From positions 1 to 64,000 of the forward strand of contig JAJPHV010000153.1 of NCBI GenBank assembly GCA_021325095.1: DNA of 64,000 bases, written 5' to 3'. Each line of letters starts with the position of its first letter. Position 1 is the first letter of the stretch. The stretch is from Chloroflexota bacterium (lineage in GTDB: Bacteria > Chloroflexota > Anaerolineae > Aggregatilineales > UBA2796). Both the position numbers and the translations under genes were made by a program. Positions 16,603-25,300 of this stretch are shown here, piece by piece. The notes under the pieces were generated by a model that was not told where the DNA came from, searched no databases, and saw only the letters and a program-made list of their open reading frames with translations.

Positions 16603-17990
16603 GCGACAACGGAAAGGGTGTCTGCCCGATCTGCGGCGGCCTGGGGGTCGTCTCCGCCGACGTGCCGGTGGGCCATCCCGACTTCGGCAAGGCGTTCCCG
16701 TGCATCTGCCAGGCCGACAAACTCAAGACCCGCAAAGCGGCCCAGCTACGAGCGTTAAGCAACCTGGACGCCTACGGCGACAAGACGTTTTACACCTTTG
16801 AGATCGACTACAGCCTGCTCGACCCGGACGAACTGCATCTCTGCCAGATTTTCCCCAACGCATCCGATGCGCAAAACCTGGGCGAGCCATACCGCCGCCA
16901 GATCAAGATCGCGGCGGAACTGGCCTTTCAGTACGCGCAGGAGCCAGTGGGCTGGCTGTTGTTGCAGGGCGGCTATGGGACAGGCAAAACGCACCTGGCG
17001 CTGGCGATTGCCAACTACCGGCTCGACCAGGGCGACGCCGTGCTGTTCATCACCGTGCCCGACCTGCTCGATCACCTGCGGGCGGCGTTCGGGCCGTCGT
17101 CCGAGATCGCCTACGACGAGCGCTTTGAGCAGTTGCGGAACGCGCCGCTGCTCATCCTGGACGACCTGGGCGCGGAAAGCCAGACGCCCTGGGCACTCGA
17201 AAAGTTGTACCAGTTGTTCGGCTACCGTCATGCGCGGCGGCTGCCCACCGTCATCACCACCAACCAGGAACTTAACAACCTCGACGCGCGCATTCGCAGC
17301 CGCCTGACGGATCGCAGCCTGACCCGCCAAATATTGCTCCACGTGCCGGATCGGCGTTCGGCGGTGACGACCTGGCAAGACCTGGATCTCTCTGACCTGG
17401 GCCGTTACCGCGATATGCGCTTCGATACGTTCAGTCTGCGCGAGGACGAAGGTCTTACCATCAGTGACCTGAAGCGCCTAGAATGGGCCTTTCAAACGGC
17501 GCGGCTGTACGTGGAACGCGATAATCTACGCGGCTGGCTGGTGTTGACGGGCGAACCCGGCTCCGGCAAAACGCACCTCGCGGCAGCTATCGCCCACGAG
17601 TGCAAGCAGCACGGTTACCGGACGCTGTTCGTCACCGCCTCGGATTTGATCGACCACATCAAGGTGAAATTCTCGCCCGGTTCGATGGTCGCCTACGACA
17701 AACGCGCCGAAGAAATCCGGCGCGCCGAGGTGCTGATTCTCGACAACCTGACGATTGACCGCAGCCTGCCTGTCTGGGTGCGCGACAAGCTGTTCGACCT
17801 GTTGCTGTACCGCTTTGACTACGATCTGCCGACGGTGATTACCACTTTCCAGCCGCTAGACGAAATGGATGTGCGGCTCAGAAGCCGTGTTAAGAACGAA
17901 GCACATAGTAAGGTGATCGGCATCACCGCGCCCGCCTACCCCGGCAAGCCTCTCAAGCGCCGGGCTGCCCCGCCACGCCGCCATGCCTAA
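16599..17990 (+). CDS. Tandem AAA+ DnaC/DnaI-like helicase loader
   Basis: 463 residues, about twice a normal loader. A zinc-type cluster (C9, C12, C35, C37) is followed by a first AAA+ module with Walker A GGYGTGKTH (124-132), Walker B LLILDDLG (184-191), sensor-I VITTNQELN and an arginine-finger-type RIRSRLTDRS. A second module repeats the pattern with GEPGSGKTH (318-326), VLILDNL (378-384), VITTFQPLD and RLRSRVKNE. In the second module the second Walker B Asp is Asn and the glycine is lost, so hydrolysis may be weak. It probably loads DnaB. The gene ends the dnaB operon. Confidence 0.87.
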   Translation: MSDNGKGVCPICGGLGVVSADVPVGHPDFGKAFPCICQADKLKTRKAAQLRALSNLDAYGDKTFYTFEIDYSLLDPDELHLCQIFPNASDAQNLGEPYRRQIKIAAELAFQYAQEPVGWLLLQGGYGTGKTHLALAIANYRLDQGDAVLFITVPDLLDHLRAAFGPSSEIAYDERFEQLRNAPLLILDDLGAESQTPWALEKLYQLFGYRHARRLPTVITTNQELNNLDARIRSRLTDRSLTRQILLHVPDRRSAVTTWQDLDLSDLGRYRDMRFDTFSLREDEGLTISDLKRLEWAFQTARLYVERDNLRGWLVLTGEPGSGKTHLAAAIAHECKQHGYRTLFVTASDLIDHIKVKFSPGSMVAYDKRAEEIRRAEVLILDNLTIDRSLPVWVRDKLFDLLLYRFDYDLPTVITTFQPLDEMDVRLRSRVKNEAHSKVIGITAPAYPGKPLKRRAAPPRRHA

Positions 17991-18442
17991 AGAAGCACCC
18001 CCGGAAAGTTAGTCACCGAAGCTATTCGGTGCACGTGAGGCGCAGAGAAGAGTTTGAACATTCGCCAGCGGGTGCGGGATGCGATGCGGTAGCTCACGTC
18101 TGGGAAGTGCCCTCCGGTCGGCTGGGGCGATGGGCTTGTCCGAAAATCTCAGGAAACAGGCACGCATCGCTGACTTCACCGTCCGCCGGTGAGGCCGGGC
18201 TATGGCGATTCGCCAGGCACTCGGCTCCATCAGTCAACAGACGACAATAAGCTGCTCATCACGCGCGCCCTGTACGTGCGATACCATAAACTTGCTGAGA
18301 CGAGTTCATGATTGGGCATGACACCGACCCAGTACCTGCTGGAATGAACTTCGCTGCAATACCCCCGCCGACAGGCCCAGACGCTGTGGTTTGGCGGTTC
18401 GGAGTTATAATGGTGAGCAATGATGGAGGGGCGAGCAGGTCT
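17991..18442. other. 452-base region without a convincing gene
   Basis: Lies between the dnaC-like gene and glcD. It holds a perfect 7-bp hairpin with a GCTA loop at 18014-18031 and no T-tract, then a GC-rich stretch with short ORFs of no recognisable family. The frame from 18308 continues into glcD but is unlike relatives before 18443. No tRNA seen. It may contain the glcD promoter or an old insertion remnant. Confidence 0.4.
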
Positions 18443-19936
18443 ATGGCTCAATCTGTGCAACCTCTGGTGAAACCTGCGGAGCAACTGGCGAAGCGGGATG
18501 CGCTGCTGGCCCGGCTGCGCACCATTTACGACTCGAAGGAAATCCTGACCGAGTCGGCACAGCTTGCCCCCTTCGAGTCGGATGCGCTGACGGCCTTCCA
18601 CGAGACAGCGTTGGCGGCGGTCTTTCCGCGCACAACGGAGGAGATCGCGGCGACGGTGCGCGCCTGTTACGAATTGGACGTGCCGTTCCTGGCGCGTGGT
18701 TCTGGCACGAGTCTTTCCGGCGGATCGCTGCCCATCCCCGGCGGGCTGCTGATCGTTCTGTCCAAGATGAACAAAATCCTGGAAATCGACCTGGAAAATC
18801 TGCGTATGGTCGTGCAGCCGGGCGTGGTCAATATCTGGGTGAGCCGCGAAGTGGCGGCGCACGGCCTGTACTACTCGCCCGATCCCAGTTCGCAGATTGT
18901 GTGCACCATCGGCGGCAACATTGCGTTCAACTCCGGCGGCGCGCACTGCCTCAAATACGGTATGACCTCCAACCACATCCTGGGCATGAAGGTGGTGCTG
19001 CCCGATGGCGAAATCGTCGATATTGGCGGCAAATCGCTGGAAAGCCCCGGCATGGATTTGTGTGGCCTGATGGTCGGCTCGGAAGGGCTGCTCGGCATCG
19101 CAACCGAGATCACGCTGCGGCTGATGCCCAAACCGGAGAGCGTCAAGACCGTGCTGGCGAGCTACGATCAGCTCGAAAAGGCGGGCCAGGCCGTCGGCGA
19201 CGTGATCGGCTCAGGGCTGCTGCCCGTCGCCTTGGAGATCATGGATCGGCTGGCGATTGACGCGGCGGAGGCCGCCGTCCATGCCGGGTATCCGCCCGAT
19301 GCGCAGGCCTTGCTAATCGTGGAACTGGATGGCCCCGCTGCCGAAGTTGCGCCACAGTTCGAGACCCTGATCGAGACGCTGCGCCGTTCAGGAGCCAGCA
19401 AACTGGTCATCCCCGCCACCGAAGCTGAACGTGCCAGAATCTGGAAGGGGCGCAAGGCGGCCTTTTCGGCGGTGGGCCGTATCTCGCCGGACTATCTGGT
19501 GCAGGATGGCGTCGTGCCTCGCAACAAATTGGGCCGGGCACTGCGCGAGATCGAGCGGCTCTCACAGGTCTATGGCCTGCGCGTGGCGAACGTCTTCCAC
19601 GCGGGCGACGGCAATTTGCACCCGCTGGTGCTGTTCGACAATCGCGTTCCCGGCCAGCTTCAAAAGGCCGAACAGCTTGCCGGGGAAATCCTGAAGATGT
19701 GCGTTGACCTGGGTGGGTCGATCACGGGTGAACATGGCATCGGCGTTGAAAAACTGCCCTACATGACTTACCAGTTCGATGAGTCCGATATGAGCATGAT
19801 GTACGCCATTCGGAACAGCTTCGATCCCAAAGGGCTGTCCAATCGCGGCAAGATGCTGCCCAGCCAGAACCCGGAGCGGCCCTCGCCACATGGCCCGCAC
19901 CCGCTGGAACGCGAGGGAGTTATCCAGCGCTTTTAG
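18443..19936 (+). CDS. glcD: Glycolate oxidase FAD subunit GlcD
   Basis: Oxidises glycolate (or D-lactate) to glyoxylate with FAD. The ATG at 18443 follows ggaggg and gives 497 residues, matching E. coli GlcD. The FAD-binding PCMH domain carries FLARGSGTSLSGGSLPIPGG, the PGVVNIWVSREVA stretch and NIAFNSGGAHCLKYGMTSNH. The C-terminal FAD-oxidase domain has VFHAGDGNLHPLVLFD and the end motif GSITGEHGIGVEK. First gene of a three-subunit operon; glcE starts 8 bases after its stop. Confidence 0.95.
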   Translation: MAQSVQPLVKPAEQLAKRDALLARLRTIYDSKEILTESAQLAPFESDALTAFHETALAAVFPRTTEEIAATVRACYELDVPFLARGSGTSLSGGSLPIPGGLLIVLSKMNKILEIDLENLRMVVQPGVVNIWVSREVAAHGLYYSPDPSSQIVCTIGGNIAFNSGGAHCLKYGMTSNHILGMKVVLPDGEIVDIGGKSLESPGMDLCGLMVGSEGLLGIATEITLRLMPKPESVKTVLASYDQLEKAGQAVGDVIGSGLLPVALEIMDRLAIDAAEAAVHAGYPPDAQALLIVELDGPAAEVAPQFETLIETLRRSGASKLVIPATEAERARIWKGRKAAFSAVGRISPDYLVQDGVVPRNKLGRALREIERLSQVYGLRVANVFHAGDGNLHPLVLFDNRVPGQLQKAEQLAGEILKMCVDLGGSITGEHGIGVEKLPYMTYQFDESDMSMMYAIRNSFDPKGLSNRGKMLPSQNPERPSPHGPHPLEREGVIQRF

Positions 19937-19944
19937 GCAAACTT

Positions 19945-21129
19945 ATGCCAACACCTTTTACTTATACCCGATCCGATTTGCCGACAACGACACCACAAAG
20001 CGTCGCCGAGACCGCCAGCGTGATCCGTGAGGCCGCCACTGCGGGACGCGCCGTCCTGATCCGGGGCGGTGGTACAAAATGGAGCCTCGGCCATCAGCCG
20101 AAGCAGGAAGCTGTCGTCTTATGTACGGGCAGTCTGACCGGGATTATCGAGTACGAACCCGGCGAGTTGACCTTCACGGCGAGGGCCGGAACCCCGCTGG
20201 TCGAGGTCGAGTCTGCACTGGCAGCCAACGGCCAGTACCTGCCCTTCGATCCGCCCTTTGCCAGCGCAGGCGCAACGCTCGGCGGCACGATTGCGGCGGG
20301 GCTATCCGGGCCGCGCCGGATGCGCTACGGCGGGCTGCGCGACTTTGTGATCGGTGTGGAATTCGTGAGCGCCGACGGCCTGACGGTACATGGCGGCGGC
20401 AAGGTGGTCAAGAATGCGGCGGGCTACGATTTGCCCAAGCTGTTTTGCGGGTCGCTTGGCACGCTCGGCGTGCTGACTCAGGTGAGTTTCAAAGTCTTCC
20501 CGATGCCACAGGCGCACCGCACCCTGCTGGCCGGGCTGGATAGCGCCCCGGCGGTGCAGTCCGCACTGCTGGCGATTCAGCGCTCGCCGCTCGAAGTCAG
20601 CGCTGCCGACGCCTGGCCTGCCGGCGTCATTGCAGACATCCCTGATCTGGGCAAGGGTTATGTGCTGGCCGTGCAAATGGACGGCGTGGAGCCGTCCCTG
20701 TCGCCGCGCCTGGACAGGCTGCGCGGGCTGCTCCCTTCCGGCACGCCGACGGCGCTGCTGGAAGGCGACCCTGAATCGGCGCTCTGGTCGGCCCTGCGTG
20801 ACGTGGCGTGGCTCGGCGAGTCGGGCGCGGTGCTGCGCCTCTATCTGCCCCCCAACCGTCTGGCCGACCTCGACGCCCGACTGCAAGAATTCGCGGCGCG
20901 GCGGGTCTACAGCATCGCGGGCAATGCCGGTTGGGCGGTGCTGTCCGGCGATCCGGCACGGCTGGCCCCAGCACTGGAAAAACTCGGCGTGCGGGCTTCG
21001 GTCTGGCGCGGCGGGGGAGATGGGGCAGAGATACTGCCTGCGCTTCCTGGTTCGGCCCTGGTGAAGCGCATCAAGCGGGCTTTTGACCCCCGCGAGGTGT
21101 TCTATCCGGGACGTTTTGCGGCTGGCTGA
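19945..21129 (+). CDS. glcE: Glycolate oxidase FAD-binding subunit GlcE
   Basis: 394 residues with the FAD-binding PCMH fold: VLIRGGGTKWSLGHQP, the LTFTARAGTPLVEVE stretch, and GGTIAAGLSGPRRMRYGGLR with DFVIGVEFVSADG. Shorter than GlcD and ends with FDPREVFYPGRF, a C-terminal block shared by GlcE proteins. It forms the glycolate oxidase complex with GlcD and GlcF. A half-copy of the repeat element separates it from glcF. Confidence 0.93.
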   Translation: MPTPFTYTRSDLPTTTPQSVAETASVIREAATAGRAVLIRGGGTKWSLGHQPKQEAVVLCTGSLTGIIEYEPGELTFTARAGTPLVEVESALAANGQYLPFDPPFASAGATLGGTIAAGLSGPRRMRYGGLRDFVIGVEFVSADGLTVHGGGKVVKNAAGYDLPKLFCGSLGTLGVLTQVSFKVFPMPQAHRTLLAGLDSAPAVQSALLAIQRSPLEVSAADAWPAGVIADIPDLGKGYVLAVQMDGVEPSLSPRLDRLRGLLPSGTPTALLEGDPESALWSALRDVAWLGESGAVLRLYLPPNRLADLDARLQEFAARRVYSIAGNAGWAVLSGDPARLAPALEKLGVRASVWRGGGDGAEILPALPGSALVKRIKRAFDPREVFYPGRFAAG

Positions 21130-21135
21130 AGTTGA

Positions 21136-21174
21136 TCTCACCCCCTGACCCTCTCGCCAACCGGCGGGGGGAAC
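21136..21174. repeat. Half-copy of the C-rich inverted-repeat element
   Basis: tctcaccccctgaccctctcg followed by ccaaccggcgg and a G-run: one arm of the element only, located in the 79-base glcE-glcF gap. Being inside an operon, it would be transcribed. Confidence 0.5.
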
Positions 21175-21208
21175 AGGCTGAAGGCAAAGGCGAACAGGTA
21201 GGGCAAAG

Positions 21209-22477
21209 GTGGAGACACATATTTCCGACGAGGCGCTGAAGAACCCAGCAGTACGGCGCATGAACGAGGTGATCAAAACGTGCGTTCACTGCGGCTTTTG
21301 CCTCTCGACCTGCCCGACCTACCTGGAAACCGGCTCCGAGCTGGATTCGCCGCGTGGCCGCATTTACCTGATGAAAGGCGTGCTGGAAGGCGATCTGGCG
21401 CTGACCCCCACGCTGACCGGGCACATTGATCGCTGCCTGGGTTGCCAGGCGTGCGTAACGGCCTGCCCATCTGGGGTGCAGTATGGCACGCTGATCGACA
21501 CTTTCCGCCCGAAGCTGGAAGCCGAGTACGCCCGCACTCCCCAGGATCGATTGACCCGCGCGTTGCTGATGCAGGTGCTTCCCTACCCGTCCCGTTTCCG
21601 ACTGGCAGTGACGATGGGCAAAGTGGGTAAGCCTTTCGCGCGCCTGATGCCGAAGCCCATGCGGGCCATGTTGTCGCTGTTGCCCGAAAAACCTCTGCCC
21701 AACGGTGTGCCATTGCCCGAAGTTGTCCCGGCGCAGGGGATGCGCCGGGCGCGGATCGCACTGCTGACGGGCTGTGTCCAGTCGGTGCTTGACCCTGACA
21801 TCAATCTCGCCACGATCCGGGTTCTGACCCGGAACGGTGTCGAAGTTATCGTTCCGAGGGGACAGGGCTGCTGTGGGGCGCTGGCGAATCACGTCGGGCA
21901 GCAGCACGCTGCGCGCCGCTTCGCGCGCCAGGCCATCCGCGCATTCCCGTCCGATGTGGACGCAGTGCTGACCAACGCCGCCGGGTGCGGCTCGACCTTG
22001 AAGGAATATGGGCATTTGCTCGCCGGGGAGCCGGACGAAGCGGCAGGGGTCGCATTCGCCAACCGCGTGCAGGACGTCAGCCAGTTCCTTGCCGCACTCG
22101 GACTGGTCGATCCGGTTCCGGCGCTCAGGCGCAGCGTGCGGGTCGCGTACCACGACGCCTGCCATCTGGCGCATGCGCAGGGCATCCGCGAGGAGCCGCG
22201 CGCCCTGCTGGCGGGCATCCCCAACCTTCAGCTTGTCGAAATCCCGGAAAGCGAGATTTGCTGCGGCTCGGCGGGCGTGTACAACATCACGCAGCCGGAT
22301 ATGGCCCGCGACCTGTTGGCCCGGAAAGTGCGCAACGTTCTCTCGACAAAGGCCGAAGTGGTTGCGGCGGGCAACATCGGCTGCATCACCCAGATGCAGA
22401 CCGGCCTCCAAGCGAGCGGCGTCCGGGTGCTTCACACCATGCAGGTGCTGGATCGCGCCTATGCCGGGACCTTATAG
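21209..22477 (+). CDS. glcF: Glycolate oxidase iron-sulfur subunit GlcF
   Basis: 422 residues starting at GTG 21209. Two 4Fe-4S clusters are shown by CVHCGFCLSTCPTY and CLGCQACVTACPSGVQYG. Two CCG domains follow (GCVQSVLDPDIN ... GQGCCGALANHVG, and YHDACHLAHAQGIREEPR ... EICCGSAGVYN). It passes electrons from GlcD/GlcE to the quinone pool at the membrane. Domain order and size match E. coli GlcF. Confidence 0.95.
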   Translation: METHISDEALKNPAVRRMNEVIKTCVHCGFCLSTCPTYLETGSELDSPRGRIYLMKGVLEGDLALTPTLTGHIDRCLGCQACVTACPSGVQYGTLIDTFRPKLEAEYARTPQDRLTRALLMQVLPYPSRFRLAVTMGKVGKPFARLMPKPMRAMLSLLPEKPLPNGVPLPEVVPAQGMRRARIALLTGCVQSVLDPDINLATIRVLTRNGVEVIVPRGQGCCGALANHVGQQHAARRFARQAIRAFPSDVDAVLTNAAGCGSTLKEYGHLLAGEPDEAAGVAFANRVQDVSQFLAALGLVDPVPALRRSVRVAYHDACHLAHAQGIREEPRALLAGIPNLQLVEIPESEICCGSAGVYNITQPDMARDLLARKVRNVLSTKAEVVAAGNIGCITQMQTGLQASGVRVLHTMQVLDRAYAGTL

Positions 22478-22580
22478 GCCGTAATACCCATCGCCTTTTT
22501 CGTTGAAATTACATTAAGATATTTGTGAATATTCAATTCTTGGTCGGTGTCCTGCCTGAGCGGTTTGGGGGAGGTTTGTA

Positions 22581-22949
22581 TTGTCACAGACGATTCTGGT
22601 GGTTGAGGACGACGAGCATATCAGGCATCTGGTCAGAACGGTGCTGACCCGCGAAGGCCACGAAGTCATCAGCGCGCACAACGGCGTTTCGGCACTGGCC
22701 GAAATCGAACGCCACTCACCTGGCCTGATTATTCTTGATATGCACATGCCACAAATGAACGGCAATGATTTCCTCGATGTTTACCATACCATGCAAAGAC
22801 GTGTGCCGGTCATCATTATCACCGTTGACCCGCTGTCCGTCTCGAATCATGTCGAAGCCGCAGTGGGCAAGGTGTTGATCAAACCATTCACGGTGGATGA
22901 GTTACTGGACTGTGTGCGGGAATTTCTGCCACGCGGTGTTGCGGAGTAA
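22581..22949 (+). CDS. Single-domain response regulator
   Basis: 122 residues, a receiver domain only. The acidic pair D10/D11, phospho-acceptor D53 (IILDMHMPQMNG), T81 and K101 (LIKPF) are all present. Start is TTG at 22581 after ggggaggt. There is no output domain and no histidine kinase nearby, so it may act by protein contact like CheY or Spo0F. It is convergent with the cyclase-domain gene. Confidence 0.9.
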   Translation: MSQTILVVEDDEHIRHLVRTVLTREGHEVISAHNGVSALAEIERHSPGLIILDMHMPQMNGNDFLDVYHTMQRRVPVIIITVDPLSVSNHVEAAVGKVLIKPFTVDELLDCVREFLPRGVAE

Positions 22950-22992
22950 CAGAGTGCCAAACCTGAGTGCGCTCCCCGCCCGAAGGCCACCC

Positions 22993-24000
22993 TCATGCCA
23001 GCCGGTACAAGGGCTTTCCGTCGTGTTCGCCCTGGTGGACAAACCTGTCGCGGTGATTGTGTAGCGAGGAATAGACGACTTCTTCAATGACTTTCTGGCC
23101 GTGCTCCACGTTGTCCAGGAGCCGGAACGAGTGCCCGACCAGCGGCCCATTGACGCCAATACTGAGCACAAACAAATCGCCCCGGCAGATGACCGCCGTG
23201 TACTCGAAGCGGGGCATATCGCCGGGCGCATCGTTGTGAGTGTTGACCAGCGTTTCCAGCCGCAACAGTGAACCTACTGCATCGTCAGCCTCGTGGTAAG
23301 TTGTCACCAGATTGTCGCCCACGATAGCGCGCAGTCTGCCGTTTACCTGGGCAATCGCCTCACGCTGGAAGGCAATCCAGCGCTGCATGACGCGGTTGAC
23401 CAGTTCAATGGGCGCTTCGGTCATGAAGTGACTCATGCCAAGCAAGTCGGTCACCATCAGGAACATGCCGCGTTCGATGCCGCTCAACGGCTCGATGCGC
23501 AGCCGGTAAACCTTGACCGGGTTTGCCAGCCCCTTGAGCGGGAAATCACCGACCAGATCAAATTCAAATTCGGAGGATTTAGCGACTTCGCGCACGGTGG
23601 CCGTCAGGTAGACCTCGTTGGTCGGCACGTGCTTTTCCAGGCGGGCTACCGTGACGACGCCTTCTCCAATCACGTCATTATCCTGCACGATCACGTCGCT
23701 GGTATGCAGCACCACCCGGCAGCCTTCCAGCCGCAGCCCGGTGGGGAGGGTCGGCTGACCGGCAAAAGCGTCCACGATGCGGGCGCCCGCATAGAGCGCG
23801 TCGCTGGCTGCCTGAAAGGTGGCAATGTAGCCGTCGCCTGTGAACTTGATCACGCTGCCGCCAAATTCGGCCACCGCCTGACGGATCGGAACCGTCACGT
23901 CTTCCATCAGTTCGATAAGCTGTTGGCGCGATGCCTGTTCGACCAGGGGCGTGGAGCCGACCAGATCGACAATCATAATCGTAAGCGTTTCGGTTCTCAT
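22993..24000 (-). CDS. Tandem class III nucleotidyl-cyclase-domain protein
   Basis: 335 residues made of two cyclase homology domains. Domain 1 (about 1-170) has both metal aspartates: D12 in IVDLVGST and D56 in KFTGDGYIATF, plus R120 in VARLEK. The usual Asn of the VNxAARL motif is Val (VVTVARL), which should weaken catalysis. Domain 2 (about 178-335) repeats the pattern: D185 in VTDLLGMS, D229 in VGDNLVTTYHEADDA, R293 in SFRLLDNVE and a closing KPLYRL that mirrors KVYRL. There is no sensor domain. It could be a self-contained heterodimer-like cyclase or a nucleotide-binding regulator. Activity is uncertain. Confidence 0.8.
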   Translation of the reverse strand: MRTETLTIMIVDLVGSTPLVEQASRQQLIELMEDVTVPIRQAVAEFGGSVIKFTGDGYIATFQAASDALYAGARIVDAFAGQPTLPTGLRLEGCRVVLHTSDVIVQDNDVIGEGVVTVARLEKHVPTNEVYLTATVREVAKSSEFEFDLVGDFPLKGLANPVKVYRLRIEPLSGIERGMFLMVTDLLGMSHFMTEAPIELVNRVMQRWIAFQREAIAQVNGRLRAIVGDNLVTTYHEADDAVGSLLRLETLVNTHNDAPGDMPRFEYTAVICRGDLFVLSIGVNGPLVGHSFRLLDNVEHGQKVIEEVVYSSLHNHRDRFVHQGEHDGKPLYRLA

Positions 24001-24121
24001 GTGTGCTCCAGGCTGTTTCGAGGTGGCAGCAGCAGGATCAACAATAATCGTGCAGGAGCGCCCTGGAACTGGCTCACTGCACGATCTATTATAGTCTCAG
24101 TTTGTGAAGCGGAAAATCAGG

Positions 24122-24541
24122 TTACTTGCGGGTGAACCACTCATCTGGCAGTTGCAGCGCGATGCTTTTGACGATTTCGAACAGGAAGTCGAAGCCGGGC
24201 AAGTCAGTCAGATATGGATGTTCGAGCACAAAGCGCAACAAGAACTGATTCTGAGGCCGCAAGCGGCTGATCTTGTTGCGGAGCGCATCGCGGGCGCGGA
24301 AGGTGTCCCTGGCCTGGTTGGCAAGCTGTAACAACTGCCCAACCGACATGCCCAGATACTGGGACAGCACGACCACAAAGCCTGGGTTATGAGTCGGGAA
24401 GCGGCGTTCGCCGCGCTCAAAAGCCTGTAACATTTCGACGGAATAATTAAAACCGTGCCGTGCCAGGTAAGCCTGTAAATCGTTCAACGACAGCCCCAGC
24501 GATTGGCGGCGTAGCATCACAGGATGGGAATAATTCAGCAT
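24122..24541 (-). CDS. XRE-like helix-turn-helix protein
   Basis: 139 residues from the ATG at 24541, preceded by gaggag; longer starts add unrelated sequence. The first 70 residues look like a Cro/C1-type HTH (LRRQSLGLSLNDLQAYLAR ... MLQAFERGERRFPTHNPGF ... LSQYLGMSVGQLLQLAN). The rest is helical with no known domain. It is divergent from hicBA across 191 bases and might regulate it; that is inference from position only. Confidence 0.7.
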   Translation of the reverse strand: MLNYSHPVMLRRQSLGLSLNDLQAYLARHGFNYSVEMLQAFERGERRFPTHNPGFVVVLSQYLGMSVGQLLQLANQARDTFRARDALRNKISRLRPQNQFLLRFVLEHPYLTDLPGFDFLFEIVKSIALQLPDEWFTRK

Positions 24542-24732
24542 CGAGGCTCCTCTGGAAAGGAACACCGGAGATGCTCTCACTATAAGGGTGAATTGGACGG
24601 CTGTCTGTCCGAAAACCGCTAGGGTCAGGTTTGAAAGCAGTTTAGAACAATTGCCAACCGCGCGGCTGGCGGATGGTTTTGTAAGGATATTTTGTGATAT
24701 GCTTATTGCCCGTCGAATGGGAGGGCGAACCA

Positions 24733-24939
24733 ATGAGACAGGTGATTATCTACCCAGGCGAGGATGGATATTTTGTTGTCGAATGTCCAAGTCTGCCAGG
24801 CTGCATCAGTCAGGGGAAAACGGAGGAAGAAGCACTGGCAAATATCAAGGATGCGATTGAAGGCTACATCAGAGCCTTAGAGCAGGACGGTCTGCCTGTC
24901 CCGGAAGAATTGCCCCCGATCCATCTGGCCGAAGTTTAG
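24733..24939 (+). CDS. hicB: HicB-like antitoxin
   Basis: 68 residues from the ATG at 24733, preceded by gggagg. The HicB fold is seen in VIIYPGEDGYFVVECPSLPG, CISQGKTEEEALANIKDAI and EGYIRALEQDGLPVP. It is short and lacks a separate C-terminal DNA-binding domain, as in many small HicBs. It should neutralise HicA by direct contact. The antitoxin-first order and a 66-base gap to hicA are consistent with a type II pair. Confidence 0.85.
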   Translation: MRQVIIYPGEDGYFVVECPSLPGCISQGKTEEEALANIKDAIEGYIRALEQDGLPVPEELPPIHLAEV

Positions 24940-24971
24940 TGCAAAACTGGGTACGGCGGTCATGGTGTAAA

Positions 24972-25001
24972 AGCTCCTTAACGTAAGCGAACGGAGGAGC
25001 T
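24972..25001 (+). promoter_or_regulatory. Inverted repeat covering the hicA ribosome-binding site
   Basis: agctcct (24972-24978) is perfectly complementary to aggagct (24995-25001). The right arm contains the hicA Shine-Dalgarno (ggagg). As RNA it would form a 7-bp stem with a 16-base loop that masks ribosome entry; as DNA it may be an operator. Confidence 0.5.
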
Positions 25002-25005
25002 AAAA

Positions 25006-25230
25006 ATGGCGAGATTGCCTGTTGTCTCTGGTCGGAAGTGTATCAACGCACTGGCTAAGGTCGGTTTTTATGAAGTGAGGCGGGAGAGCAGTCATATCTA
25101 CATTCGCCGGGACAATCCCCTCATCCAAATCTCAGTGCCCGATCATGCGGAATTAGACAGGGGCACGCTGAAAGCAATTTTGCGCAAAGCCGGCCTCTCA
25201 AACGACGAGTTCGCCAAACTGCTCAAATAA
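25006..25230 (+). CDS. hicA: HicA-like mRNA interferase toxin
   Basis: 74 residues with the dsRBD-like HicA fold. The catalytic His is in ESSHIYIRR, and the VPDHAELDRGTLKAILRKAG block with LSNDEF is typical of the family. HicA cleaves mRNA independently of translation or blocks it. An SD (ggagg) lies 8 bases upstream inside an inverted repeat. It is transcribed after hicB. Confidence 0.88.
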   Translation: MARLPVVSGRKCINALAKVGFYEVRRESSHIYIRRDNPLIQISVPDHAELDRGTLKAILRKAGLSNDEFAKLLK

Positions 25231-25300
25231 ACGAAGGCGCTCTATGCAGAAGCACTTTCGTCCAACCCTCGATAATTGACCAGCTAGAGGACGATACGTG

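Noticed and set aside
18029..18250. Short plus-strand ORF of 73 codons before glcD
   Set aside because: No recognisable domain and no convincing ribosome site; a possible TnpB-tail resemblance was too weak to claim.
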